DNA from: Nitrospinota bacterium
GTDB lineage: Bacteria > Nitrospinota > Nitrospinia > Nitrospinales > Nitrospinaceae
Assembly (NCBI GenBank): GCA_029879645.1
Contig: JAOUPX010000003.1
Location: forward strand, 1-59,214
DNA: 59,214 nucleotides
Reading direction: 5' to 3'
This document shows, in pieces, positions 27,768-35,914 of this stretch (within the stretch, counting starts at the first letter, position 1; the number at the start of each line of letters is the position of its first letter). The notes beneath the pieces were generated by a model. That model did no database searches. It was not told the DNA's origin and worked only from the letters and a program-made list of their open reading frames with translations. Both the position numbers and the translations under genes were made by a program.

Positions 27768-29824
27768 GTCGGATTGCACGGCGATGGATTCCCCAACACC
27801 TGTTGCAAATGAGAAACTGGATTTGCATTGGGTTCTTCCTGTTTACCGCTTTAGCAAGTGCCTCATGGGCTCAGGAATTGCAGGCTCCTCAGGGGCCGGA
27901 CCTGTTGTTTGCGAAAGCCGAAACATTTTTTCACGAAAATAAATCACTGGAAGCCCGCGCTTCCTATGAAGATTTTTTGAAAGCCTTTTCATCCGATCTG
28001 CGAGCTCCCAAAGCTGTCTGGCGACTCGGACAACTTGATTTCTCGGCCAGGTCTTACCGTTCCGCATTAAGACATTTTCAATACTTCCTCGATAATTTCC
28101 CTGAATCCACTCTGATTTACAGCGTCAAGCTTGAAATGGGGCGATGCTATTTTGAGTTAGAACAGTACCCGGAAGCTGAAAAGCTGTTGCGGGAAACTGT
28201 CCAGGTCAACCCGGATCCAGTTCAAAAATGGCAGGCTTATGTTTATCTGGTCTATATCGATGATAAACGCATGGAATTTGACAAAGCCTTTAAAAAATTC
28301 CAGCAGATCATGGATAGGAGTCCCTATCCTGAGATCAAACAGCAGATCTCCGATTATATCGAGCAAGTAGTAAATGAAAAATTAAATAAAAAGCAGATGG
28401 TGTCCCTGGTCAAAACATTGGGCGCAAGCTTTCCGGCAGACTTGATTTTGCAGAGGTTGATTTCCATTTATCGGATCGAACGGGATTTAGGCAACTTCCA
28501 GATTAGTCTGGAAGAATTCATTGCCCGGTTTCCCACTCATGAAATGAGGGAGTATTATCAAAAGTTATTGGTGCGCCTTAAAGCCGACCCTGGGAGATCC
28601 CGACGGATAGGAGTGGTATTGCCTCTATCTGGGAAGAGAGCAATGGTGGGTCAGAGAGTCCTTCAGGGGGTTCAACTGGCGATGAATCAATTGTCAGGAA
28701 AAGATAGGAATCGGTTGGAATTGGTGATCAAGGATTCTGGTCTGGGCCGGGAGGTGGTTCAGGTGGTGGAAGAACTGGCTCAGGATCCTAATATTATCGG
28801 CATTATTGGTCCGGTTTTAACCGAAGATGTGGAGGCAGTGATACCCATAATCGAAAAGTATCAGCTTCCCATTTTCACGCCGACCGCTTCAACTCCCGGT
28901 TTGGCCGAGAAGAGCCCTTATATCTTTCGAAATGCGTTGACTAAAGAGATACAGGCCGGATTCCTGGCTCGGCATGCCATTAATGAGCTCAATTTACAGC
29001 GTTTCGTTGTGATCTATCCCACCGAGCCCTATGGTGAGACCATGCGGCAGGTTTTTGAGGAAGAAGTCCGTATGGCTGGAGGACAAATCGTTGACTCCAT
29101 CCCCTATGACCGGGAACAGACGGATTTTAAAAAGCAGATCCTGCAAATCGGGGGCATGGCGGACGATCGTTTGAAGGAAATGATTCAGCGGCATATCAAA
29201 AACGGCACCCAGCCTCCGCCATTGAGTGATAAAGGCGTCAGTTCCAGACCTCTGGTCGAGGGCGGACTTTATACCGATGATGATATTGAAGCTCTAAAGG
29301 TGGCTCTGGAGTTTAATTACGATGCCATCTTTATTCCAGGGTATTTCGATAAAGTGCGTCTGCTTGTTCCTCAACTGGCCTTTTATAATGTTGTCGATGT
29401 TCTGTTGATGGGGGGTAATGGCTGGAATTCACGAGAGTTGGTGGAAGGCGCCAGGAATTATCTGAAAAATGTTTTGTTTGTCGATGGGTTTTATTTTAAT
29501 TCGCAAAACGAAAGAACCGTAAAGTTTGTAGATCTGTTTCTTTCGACTTTTGGGCAGAATCCAACCATTCATTCGGCTCAATCTTTTGATGCCGCAAACA
29601 TATTTGTGAAGCTGGTTCAGGAAGGGGCCTTCAACCGCCTGGACGTTTTAAATGGCTTGAGTTCACTCCGAAACTTCCCCGGTGTGGCTGGAGATACCAC
29701 TCTTCTGCCTTCAGGGGATTCTGTCAGGTCACTGGTCAAGCTGACGGTGATCGATGGAGAAATCGCGGAAAAAGTTCCAGAAGCTCCAGAGCCGGTGTCT
29801 GAACCGGAAGAGGAAAATCCCTAG
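27764..29824 (+). CDS. LpoA-like periplasmic protein: TPR region plus periplasmic-binding fold
   Basis: A 686-residue exported protein. An internal Met at 27809 starts a clear signal peptide (MRNWICIGFFLFTALASASW, cut after ASWA) without a lipidation Cys; the ATGA overlap favours 27764. Residues about 45-265 are TPR-like helices (FFHENKSLEARASYEDFLKA). Residues about 285-660 are a type I periplasmic-binding fold (RIGVVLPLSGKRAMVGQRVL, then PNIIGIIGPVLTEDVEAVIP). This order, helices then a binding fold, is that of LpoA, the outer-membrane activator of PBP1A, and such proteins are often named PBP activators. An amino-acid binding protein is the alternative, but no transporter genes adjoin. It meets a class A PBP tail to tail. 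Confidence 0.82.
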   Translation: MSRIARRWIPQHLLQMRNWICIGFFLFTALASASWAQELQAPQGPDLLFAKAETFFHENKSLEARASYEDFLKAFSSDLRAPKAVWRLGQLDFSARSYRSALRHFQYFLDNFPESTLIYSVKLEMGRCYFELEQYPEAEKLLRETVQVNPDPVQKWQAYVYLVYIDDKRMEFDKAFKKFQQIMDRSPYPEIKQQISDYIEQVVNEKLNKKQMVSLVKTLGASFPADLILQRLISIYRIERDLGNFQISLEEFIARFPTHEMREYYQKLLVRLKADPGRSRRIGVVLPLSGKRAMVGQRVLQGVQLAMNQLSGKDRNRLELVIKDSGLGREVVQVVEELAQDPNIIGIIGPVLTEDVEAVIPIIEKYQLPIFTPTASTPGLAEKSPYIFRNALTKEIQAGFLARHAINELNLQRFVVIYPTEPYGETMRQVFEEEVRMAGGQIVDSIPYDREQTDFKKQILQIGGMADDRLKEMIQRHIKNGTQPPPLSDKGVSSRPLVEGGLYTDDDIEALKVALEFNYDAIFIPGYFDKVRLLVPQLAFYNVVDVLLMGGNGWNSRELVEGARNYLKNVLFVDGFYFNSQNERTVKFVDLFLSTFGQNPTIHSAQSFDAANIFVKLVQEGAFNRLDVLNGLSSLRNFPGVAGDTTLLPSGDSVRSLVKLTVIDGEIAEKVPEAPEPVSEPEEENP

Positions 29825-32352
29825 AAGGGAGTATTTTCTTCCAGGGGTGAAATTCCCATTGAATTATTGTCTGGAAGATTATCGTTTAAGAACACTTCAA
29901 ACCGGCCCTTGGGATCGTCGAAATCAGTTTCCTGCCCCGTTTCCGGATTGATTTTAACGTAAGTCACATCATTCGGAACAGGAAAGCCTTTTACAGGCAG
30001 ATCCTTTAAAGCCTCTTTCATGTAAGGCAACCAGATAGGTATGGCGGTTCGCGTCCCGGTTTCATTGATACCCAGTGAGACATCTTCATCATTTCCCACC
30101 CATACTCCGGTAACCCTGTCGGGAGAAAACCCGATGAACCACGCATCATTATAATCGTTGGTGGTCCCGGTTTTTCCAGCAATAGGATGTTGAATGGATT
30201 CGGAGATGACATGAGCGGTACCATGTTGAACCACACTTTCCATCAGGCTGGTAACCATAAAAGCCACTCCCGGGGATAGAATAGATTCTCCTGCAGGTTC
30301 GTAAGTGAAAAGGACTTCATCATTCCGGTCTTTGATGTATCGGATTGGGGCCGGGGGTAAGCGCACTCCCTGATTGGCAAATATGGAGTAAGCGGAAACC
30401 ATTTCATACAGAGTCACTCCAGAAGACCCCAGCGCGATAGATAGATTCTTCGAAAGATCGGTAGTGATTCCCAAGCGCCGGGCCATTTGGATTGCTTTAG
30501 GCACTCCGGTGGTTTGGAGAAGCTTTATGGTGACCACATTGCGGGAATGAGTCAATGCAGTCCGGAGAGACGTTGGGCCGTAAAATTTTTTCTCAAAATT
30601 GACGGGTTTCCATTTGTCAAAGGTATCTTCCTTTTCTTTGAAGATGACAGGGGAATCTATAATGATGCTGGCCGGAGTATATCCATCCTGAATCGCGGTG
30701 GCAAAAATAACGGGTTTAAAAGCCGATCCGGGTTGGCGCACCGCCTGGGTGGCCCGGTTGAATTGGCTCTTTGAAAAATCATAGCCGCCGACCATGGCTT
30801 TGATATAACCGGTGGAAGGTTCCAGGCTTATCAACCCTGCTTGCGCTGCAGGCTCCTGCTCCAACCCCAAATTCAGCAGCGGACTTATATTCTTTCCTCC
30901 AGCCGTATCTTCAATCGGAGGAAGAATTTTGACTTCAATGATGTCGCCTTTTGACAGGGCTTCCCTGGGACGCGTTATCTGGTGATACTTTCCATCTAAA
31001 TTGGGATTTGGTTCGCGGGCCCAATTCATATTTTCAATGAGGATGGTTCCCTCAGCGCCTCCAAGATATACAATAGCTTCTTCGTCTTTGACTTGGGTGA
31101 CAATCCCTTTTACGAGTTCGCCTTCTTTAAAAATAGGGCTGGCAAGGGGACTGGTGTCGGCTTCCGACTCTGAAGATGCGTTGATGGGCGTAGCCTGGGA
31201 ATCGGGTTTCACGGGGTCATCAAGCTTCGCTACCTCCGGGTAGGGGCCGGTGGTCCGTTGGTTGAGTTCCATCAGAAGGTTATCAAGAACCTGAGTATCT
31301 TTCAGGGTGTCGATATGGCCGAGTGGACCACGGTAGCCATAGCGTTTATCCGCCATCCGCAATCCGTCCTTTACCGCCTGTTCCGCTACCAATTGGTTTT
31401 TTAGATTCAAGGATGTATAGATTTTCATCCCATCACGGTAAAGCTGTTGACTGCCATAATTTTCCTGAACGAATTGGCGGATATGCTCGATAAAGTAAGG
31501 CGCTTTATTCAGCATTCCTTTGACCTCCCCCAATTCGAGCGGTTCTGTCAGGGCGGAAGTCATTTCCTCCTCGGTAATAAAACCGTGGTATTCCATGCGG
31601 CGTATGGCGTGCTCTCTTCGCTTCAGAGCTTTTTCGAGATTGTTGTATGGAGAATAATGGGTAGGCGCTTTGGGTAATGATGCGATCATGGCGCATTCGC
31701 TGACGGTTAGATCTTTCAGTTCTTTTCCGAAATAGGTGCGTGCCGCCGCCGCAACGCCGTAACTGCCGTGACCGTAATAGACCTGATTAAGGTACATTTC
31801 GAGGATTTCATCTTTACTGAAAATCAGTTCAATTCGAATGGCCAGGATGGCCTCACGGATTTTTCGTTCGAATTTTCTCTCAGGAGACAGAAACAGAGTT
31901 TTGGTCAATTGCTGGGTGATGGTGCTGGCGCCTTCCACCACATGGCCGGCCCTGTAGTTGGCGACCGAAGCCCTGATAATAGCTTTGGGATCGATTCCCA
32001 AATGATAATAAAAACCGGAATCCTCCACAGCCAGGGTGGCTTGCTTCAAGCGCAGGGGAATCTGATCGAATCCGGCCATGATTCGCTTTTCAATAAAAAA
32101 TTCCGCGATTAATTCATCATTATCCGAGTACACCTTGGTGATGATATTGGGCTGATATTCTTTGAGTGCGCGAACATCCGGAAGGCCATCGGAATATTTA
32201 AAATATAAAATGCTGGCACCGGTAAAACCGAGGAGAATACAGGCGATAAACCCCCATAGGGTGGTTTTCCATAAAATCCTTTTCCAGCTTCGGGGTGGCT
32301 CTGGCCGGTTGGGGTCTCGGGATACTTTTTGGTTTTTCAGGATTTTGCTCAT
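29821..32352 (-). CDS. Class A penicillin-binding protein, PBP1A type
   Basis: An 843-residue bifunctional peptidoglycan synthase. The membrane anchor is at residues 29-51. The GT51 domain has catalytic Glu110 in AVEDSGFYYHLGID and GASTITQQLTKTLFLSPERK at 141-160. An OB-like insert (about 410-490: GELVKGIVTQVKDEEAIVYL) is typical of PBP1A. The transpeptidase has Ser543 in SAFK, SRN at 603-605 and KTGTTNDYNDAWF from Lys727. A polar insert at 380-405 (Ser/Glu-rich) separates the regions. Its stop codon overlaps that of the convergent LpoA-like gene. It is the second class A PBP of the window. Confidence 0.96.
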   Translation of the reverse strand: MSKILKNQKVSRDPNRPEPPRSWKRILWKTTLWGFIACILLGFTGASILYFKYSDGLPDVRALKEYQPNIITKVYSDNDELIAEFFIEKRIMAGFDQIPLRLKQATLAVEDSGFYYHLGIDPKAIIRASVANYRAGHVVEGASTITQQLTKTLFLSPERKFERKIREAILAIRIELIFSKDEILEMYLNQVYYGHGSYGVAAAARTYFGKELKDLTVSECAMIASLPKAPTHYSPYNNLEKALKRREHAIRRMEYHGFITEEEMTSALTEPLELGEVKGMLNKAPYFIEHIRQFVQENYGSQQLYRDGMKIYTSLNLKNQLVAEQAVKDGLRMADKRYGYRGPLGHIDTLKDTQVLDNLLMELNQRTTGPYPEVAKLDDPVKPDSQATPINASSESEADTSPLASPIFKEGELVKGIVTQVKDEEAIVYLGGAEGTILIENMNWAREPNPNLDGKYHQITRPREALSKGDIIEVKILPPIEDTAGGKNISPLLNLGLEQEPAAQAGLISLEPSTGYIKAMVGGYDFSKSQFNRATQAVRQPGSAFKPVIFATAIQDGYTPASIIIDSPVIFKEKEDTFDKWKPVNFEKKFYGPTSLRTALTHSRNVVTIKLLQTTGVPKAIQMARRLGITTDLSKNLSIALGSSGVTLYEMVSAYSIFANQGVRLPPAPIRYIKDRNDEVLFTYEPAGESILSPGVAFMVTSLMESVVQHGTAHVISESIQHPIAGKTGTTNDYNDAWFIGFSPDRVTGVWVGNDEDVSLGINETGTRTAIPIWLPYMKEALKDLPVKGFPVPNDVTYVKINPETGQETDFDDPKGRFEVFLNDNLPDNNSMGISPLEENTPF

Positions 32353-32400
32353 GATTGGGTCAGAAATTCGTGAAGAATTGAAAAAATAGATTTGATAAAT

Positions 32401-32820
32401 TTAAAGCCGGCCTTCTTCCAGATCGATTAAATCCACCCAAGTGGAAATATCCGTTCGAGAGGCATCGATCTTATTCAGAAGATCATTGAAGGTCCGCCAT
32501 TTTTCCGGGGTATCGGGTTGGCTGCTTAGTATTTTTTGGTTCACCGCTTCTTTTTCTTGAGGGGAACGGTTTTGACAGAGAGAATCAATCCATCTGGTTA
32601 TATCCTGATCGGTTTCCTCGCAAGCTTTTTGCTGGAACGTCTCCGAACTGACCTTCAAAAATTCAAACATGATTTTATCCAAAGGGCAGGGATAGATATA
32701 TTCTCCCAACGTGTTTTGACGAGAGGCCCGCGCCTTGTCAACCATTCTCGGAAGATGGACCAGGTCCGAAAAGGCTTGTCTCGGGCTCCGCGGAGGAGAC
32801 AGGGTTAAATTCATTTCCAT
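32401..32820 (-). CDS. DUF5069 family protein
   Basis: The ATG at 32820 (MEMNLTLSPPRSPRQAFSD) with AGGATGGA upstream gives 139 residues; a longer frame to 32916 adds 32 unlikely residues. The core LSPPRSPRQAFSDLVHLPRM, then VDKARASRQNTLGEYIYPCP matches the DUF5069 pattern, known from Planctomycetes, Acidobacteria and relatives. The family has no proven function. The protein is soluble and helical, with Cys residues in IYPCPLDK, QKACEE and DSLCQN. It lies 48 bases after the PBP1A start region and next to an LRR gene on the same strand. Confidence 0.8.
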   Translation of the reverse strand: MEMNLTLSPPRSPRQAFSDLVHLPRMVDKARASRQNTLGEYIYPCPLDKIMFEFLKVSSETFQQKACEETDQDITRWIDSLCQNRSPQEKEAVNQKILSSQPDTPEKWRTFNDLLNKIDASRTDISTWVDLIDLEEGRL

Positions 32821-32842
32821 TGGTCCATCCTGGGATTGATTG

Positions 32843-33310
32843 TTAATCGAGCCGTACGCGACTGAGGTTTTTGAAAAATTTTGATTTCTTGATTGCGGCG
32901 ACACCTTCCTCCCCAAGATTACAGCGAAATAAATCCAGTGTGTTTAATTTTGGAAAATGTTCGGACTCGGCCAGGTGTCGGGCGCCTTCTTCGTCAATTT
33001 TGTTGAATTTAAGAATCAACTGTTCAAGGTGGTCCAGATAAGGGGAGTTGGCAATGGCCTGGGCGCCTTTTCCGGTTATCGCGTTCGACTTCAGATTCAG
33101 TATTTTCACATTGTTGATATTAGGGCTTTGCATCAGTACTGCTAATCCGTCATCGCTGATCTGATTGTCACCTAATTCCAGGCGGGTAACTTGCGACAGA
33201 ATTTCCAACTGGGATAAGGCTTTGGCTCCCTCATCACCGATATCGGATTTTTCGAGATCCAGAGTGTCTCCATTAATAAAATTTTTTTTGACTAATTCTT
33301 CGATTTCCAT
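32843..33310 (-). CDS. Leucine-rich-repeat protein (ribonuclease-inhibitor type)
   Basis: I take the ATG at 33310 (MEIEELVKKNFINGDTLDLE), giving 155 residues; a TTG at 33385 would add 25 residues without a clear ribosome site. The protein consists of about five LRRs of the 28-residue ribonuclease-inhibitor class: VTRLELGDNQISDDGLAVLM, VKILNLKSNAITGKGAQAIA, LEQLILKFNKIDEEGARHLA, LNTLDLFRCNLGEEGVAAIK. These form an arc for protein binding. There is no signal peptide, so it should be cytoplasmic. It precedes the DUF5069 gene by 22 bases on the same strand. The partner is unknown. Confidence 0.82.
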   Translation of the reverse strand: MEIEELVKKNFINGDTLDLEKSDIGDEGAKALSQLEILSQVTRLELGDNQISDDGLAVLMQSPNINNVKILNLKSNAITGKGAQAIANSPYLDHLEQLILKFNKIDEEGARHLAESEHFPKLNTLDLFRCNLGEEGVAAIKKSKFFKNLSRVRLD

Positions 33311-33675
33311 GAAATGAGGCTTTCGGGGTTGATGGGATATTCCAACTTCAGTTACCAGTTTATTGAATTTCCATTGTCCGTGCAAGCCCCATAACTATTT
33401 AATTTTATTAGGTATACTGGTTTATAAGAAGTGGTTTGCGTCTTATATTGGAAAATCGCTGTATACGGCGAGTGCCTTGAGATCGTAAGGAATTAATCCA
33501 AGCCAGGATGTCTCCTCTCTAAAAAGGGTTAAAATTTAAGGATTGATGGCCAAAGGTAGTTAGGTATCAAGGGTTTAAGATTTCCGGAGTTCCAGAAATA
33601 AGTTTTTTTTGTTCATTTAAAATGATAAATTCAGCTATCGATTTTATTTTTTTAACTTTTTAGGGAGAATTACCT
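33311..33675. other. Divergent intergenic region with a small near-palindrome
   Basis: A 365-base AT-rich gap between the divergent LRR and TPR genes. The only structure I see is an imperfect 18-base palindrome at 33581-33598 (TTTCCGGAGTTCCAGAAA), which could be an operator for the forward gene. A TATACT at 33412-33417 resembles a -10 box but has no good -35 partner. No open frame or RNA gene is evident. Confidence 0.25.
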
Positions 33676-34035
33676 ATGAAAAAAGTAATGCTTGTTTTAG
33701 CGGCTTTGTGTTTACTTGGTCTCCCGGTTTCGTCTTTTGCTGGGGAAGGTCCGATGTCTTTACCCGCGGGTTCCAACCCTGACGCTGCAAAGCATAATCA
33801 AGAAGGTATCGATCACTGGGGCCAGGGGCATTATGATGTAGCGCTGAAACATTTTGAGGCGGCGTCCAAGGCCGATTCTTCTCTGGGTGAAGTTCATTTC
33901 AACGAGGCTATTTGTCTGGACAAGCTGGGGCGGCATGGCGAGGCCACCATGCATTTCAAGGCGGCTAAAAAGAACGCGCACGGTAATCAAGCGATTCTGG
34001 ATTCAGCGATATTGAATGGCCATCTTGGACATTAA
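33676..34035 (+). CDS. Small exported TPR protein
   Basis: A 119-residue periplasmic protein. The signal peptide MKKVMLVLAALCLLGLPVSS ends in SSFAGEG with a normal cleavage site after residue 22. The mature part has about two TPR units (NQEGIDHWGQGHYDVALKHF, then EVHFNEAICLDKLGRHGEAT) and a His/Asn-rich tail. TPRs mediate protein contact. The ribosome site is TAGGGAG and a strong terminator follows, so it is a single-gene unit and probably well expressed. No named family is evident. Confidence 0.85.
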   Translation: MKKVMLVLAALCLLGLPVSSFAGEGPMSLPAGSNPDAAKHNQEGIDHWGQGHYDVALKHFEAASKADSSLGEVHFNEAICLDKLGRHGEATMHFKAAKKNAHGNQAILDSAILNGHLGH

Positions 34036-34056
34036 CCGGTTATCTCATCATCAGGT

Positions 34057-34092
34057 AAGCGGGAAGGGATTCGTCCTCTTCCCGCTTTTTTA
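34057..34092 (+). terminator. Rho-independent terminator of the exported TPR gene
   Basis: AAGCGGGAAG (from 34057) pairs with CTTCCCGCTT (from 34078) around an 11-base loop and runs into six T residues. It begins 22 bases after the stop codon. Confidence 0.9.
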
Positions 34093-34213
34093 ACTTACTG
34101 TTTTTATTAGGGTTATTCTGTTGGGCAGGGACTCAGCAAGGTTTTTCTGATTATGCTACAATGAATCCACTTTTCTGCAAACTGGGTGAGTCAATTACAC
34201 GGAGACAGACATT

Positions 34214-34780
34214 ATGATGGGCATCGGTTTTCCAGAATTAATGATCATCTTGGTCATTATCATGATTATATTTGGGGCGGGAAAACTTCCGGAAATCGGG
34301 AGCGCCTTTGGCCGCAGTATCAAAAATTTCAAAACATCCATGAAAGAAGCCGAAGAAGAATCTGGAGAGCAGGTAGCCCAGGCGGAAGCAGGCGATGCCG
34401 CGTCAGGGGAACAGATTCCCCAGGAAAAAACATCAGTGTCCTCTGAAGCAGAGGTCACGGCTCAGTTGGGAGGATCGCATCCGAAAGCCGCCTCTTCCAG
34501 TCAGTCCACCTCGAACCCCGCTCCCAAACCTGCCGCGCAGCAGCCGACTGCTCAGACCAAGACCGCCGATGGCAAGCCCAAGGCTAAGGGTGAGCGGGTG
34601 AAGAGCGAAGAAGAAAAAATGATCGAGGATGCCATCAAGGAATTAAAGGACAAACGTATTGGTACTATCCGTACCCCGCACGACGGCCTGGTACAGCAGA
34701 ATGACGTTTTTACCGAATCCGTGAAACGCAATCCCTGGGGGAGCAAGCGAGATCGTGGAGTACGTCGCGACGTCATCTGA
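34214..34780 (+). CDS. tatA: Sec-independent translocase protein TatA/TatB family
   Basis: A 188-residue protein with the TatA/B layout. A single N-terminal membrane helix (FPELMIILVIIMIIF) is followed by FGAGKLPE at residues 20-27 and an amphipathic helix (IGSAFGRSIKNFKTSMKEAE). TatA forms the pore for folded proteins in twin-arginine export. The tail from residue 50 is long and low in complexity (Ala, Pro, Gln, Ser), then ends in a charged segment (VKSEEEKMIEDAIKELKDKR, then GSKRDRGVRRDVI). Most TatA proteins are under 100 residues; TatB proteins are near 170, so the length leaves TatB possible, but the FGxGKLPE hinge favours TatA. No tatC is adjacent. Confidence 0.9.
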   Translation: MMGIGFPELMIILVIIMIIFGAGKLPEIGSAFGRSIKNFKTSMKEAEEESGEQVAQAEAGDAASGEQIPQEKTSVSSEAEVTAQLGGSHPKAASSSQSTSNPAPKPAAQQPTAQTKTADGKPKAKGERVKSEEEKMIEDAIKELKDKRIGTIRTPHDGLVQQNDVFTESVKRNPWGSKRDRGVRRDVI

Positions 34781-34813
34781 TTCAGAGGCCGGCGCTTATC
34801 CAGTTTAATGCTT

Positions 34814-35818
34814 TCATGAGCCTTCTGTATCCATTTGAACATCGGATGGTTTCAGGGCCATTCCCCAGCTCAACCATAGTCCCCCTGCAATCCATACCAG
34901 TTCGCGGATTCGCCGTACCAGGGATACGGTCAGACCCAGGGGACCGGCCATTCCCAAGGACGCAAAAATGAGGATCAACCCGCCTTCCTGAGCCCCCAAA
35001 CTGAGCGGAATAAAAAAGCTTCCCACCCTCACCAATTGCAATAACGCCTCTATGATCCATAGCTCCTGAAAGGTTAAAGGCGCTCCCAGAAAATAGAGGG
35101 TGATGTAAAGCTCCACAATACCCGCCACCCAGCCAAGAAGTCCATACGTAACCGACATCAAAAACCATTTTCGATGTTTCCTGTAATAACCTGACATCAT
35201 GCCGCATAGTTCTACCAGGTGCTCCAGAGAGGGGCGGGGAGATGGTGTGGGGAACAGCCGGTTCAGCCAGCTGACCATCCGGCTCAGGGTGCCGGTGATT
35301 TGAAACAGAAGGAATAAAAGAATAAGTATTGAAAAAGTTATGAGACCCGTCAGGCTTGAAACTTTGAACGTTTCGGATATTCCATCCAACTTATAGAGGA
35401 AGATGATGCCCGGGATCATGAACAGAATCAGCGACACGAGCAAGGTGGTGCGTGCCACCACTTGCGAGGCCGCCCCCTGTTTGTAGGTCAAACCATATTG
35501 CTCTTTCAAAAGGTGGGCTTTAACCGGTTCCCCACCCATGGTGCCGAGTGGAGTGATTACATTGAACGCTTCCCCTATGGTCCGGATGCGTAAAAGGGAA
35601 GGAAGGGAGAGTTTTCCGGCTTCCTCAGGTTTGAAGGCATATTTCCAGGAGAGGGCATCGAACCAGGCTACAGCGCCATAAGCCAGGATCACCAGCAGAA
35701 AACCGGCCCCCATGCTCCATATCAGTCCGCCGACCGTGTTCAGGTCCACTGAACGGACTGCCCAAATAAACAGGACAACGCCGCAGATCAGGAACAGGGG
35801 TTTGATCAATCGTGTCAT
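34814..35818 (-). CDS. Flippase-like integral membrane protein (LPG synthase TM-domain family)
   Basis: A 334-residue protein with about eight membrane helices and the conserved GTMGGEPVKAHLLKEQYGLT segment near residue 90, FNVITPLG before it, and a late SLGAQEGGLILIFASLGM near 275. These are marks of the lysylphosphatidylglycerol-synthase transmembrane family (PF03706-type), which includes hopanoid-associated HpnL and other putative lipid flippases. No tRNA-dependent synthase domain is fused. The substrate is unknown; hopanoid genes are not seen here. It follows nuoD by 96 bases on the same strand. Confidence 0.85.
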   Translation of the reverse strand: MTRLIKPLFLICGVVLFIWAVRSVDLNTVGGLIWSMGAGFLLVILAYGAVAWFDALSWKYAFKPEEAGKLSLPSLLRIRTIGEAFNVITPLGTMGGEPVKAHLLKEQYGLTYKQGAASQVVARTTLLVSLILFMIPGIIFLYKLDGISETFKVSSLTGLITFSILILLFLLFQITGTLSRMVSWLNRLFPTPSPRPSLEHLVELCGMMSGYYRKHRKWFLMSVTYGLLGWVAGIVELYITLYFLGAPLTFQELWIIEALLQLVRVGSFFIPLSLGAQEGGLILIFASLGMAGPLGLTVSLVRRIRELVWIAGGLWLSWGMALKPSDVQMDTEGS

Positions 35819-35914
35819 GATGTAACAGTATCAGGGATTGCGGCAAACAATGGAAGGAAAAGGGTTTCCATTAACGGAAACCGAACAGGATGAGAACTCA
35901 AAACCCGGAGTTAA

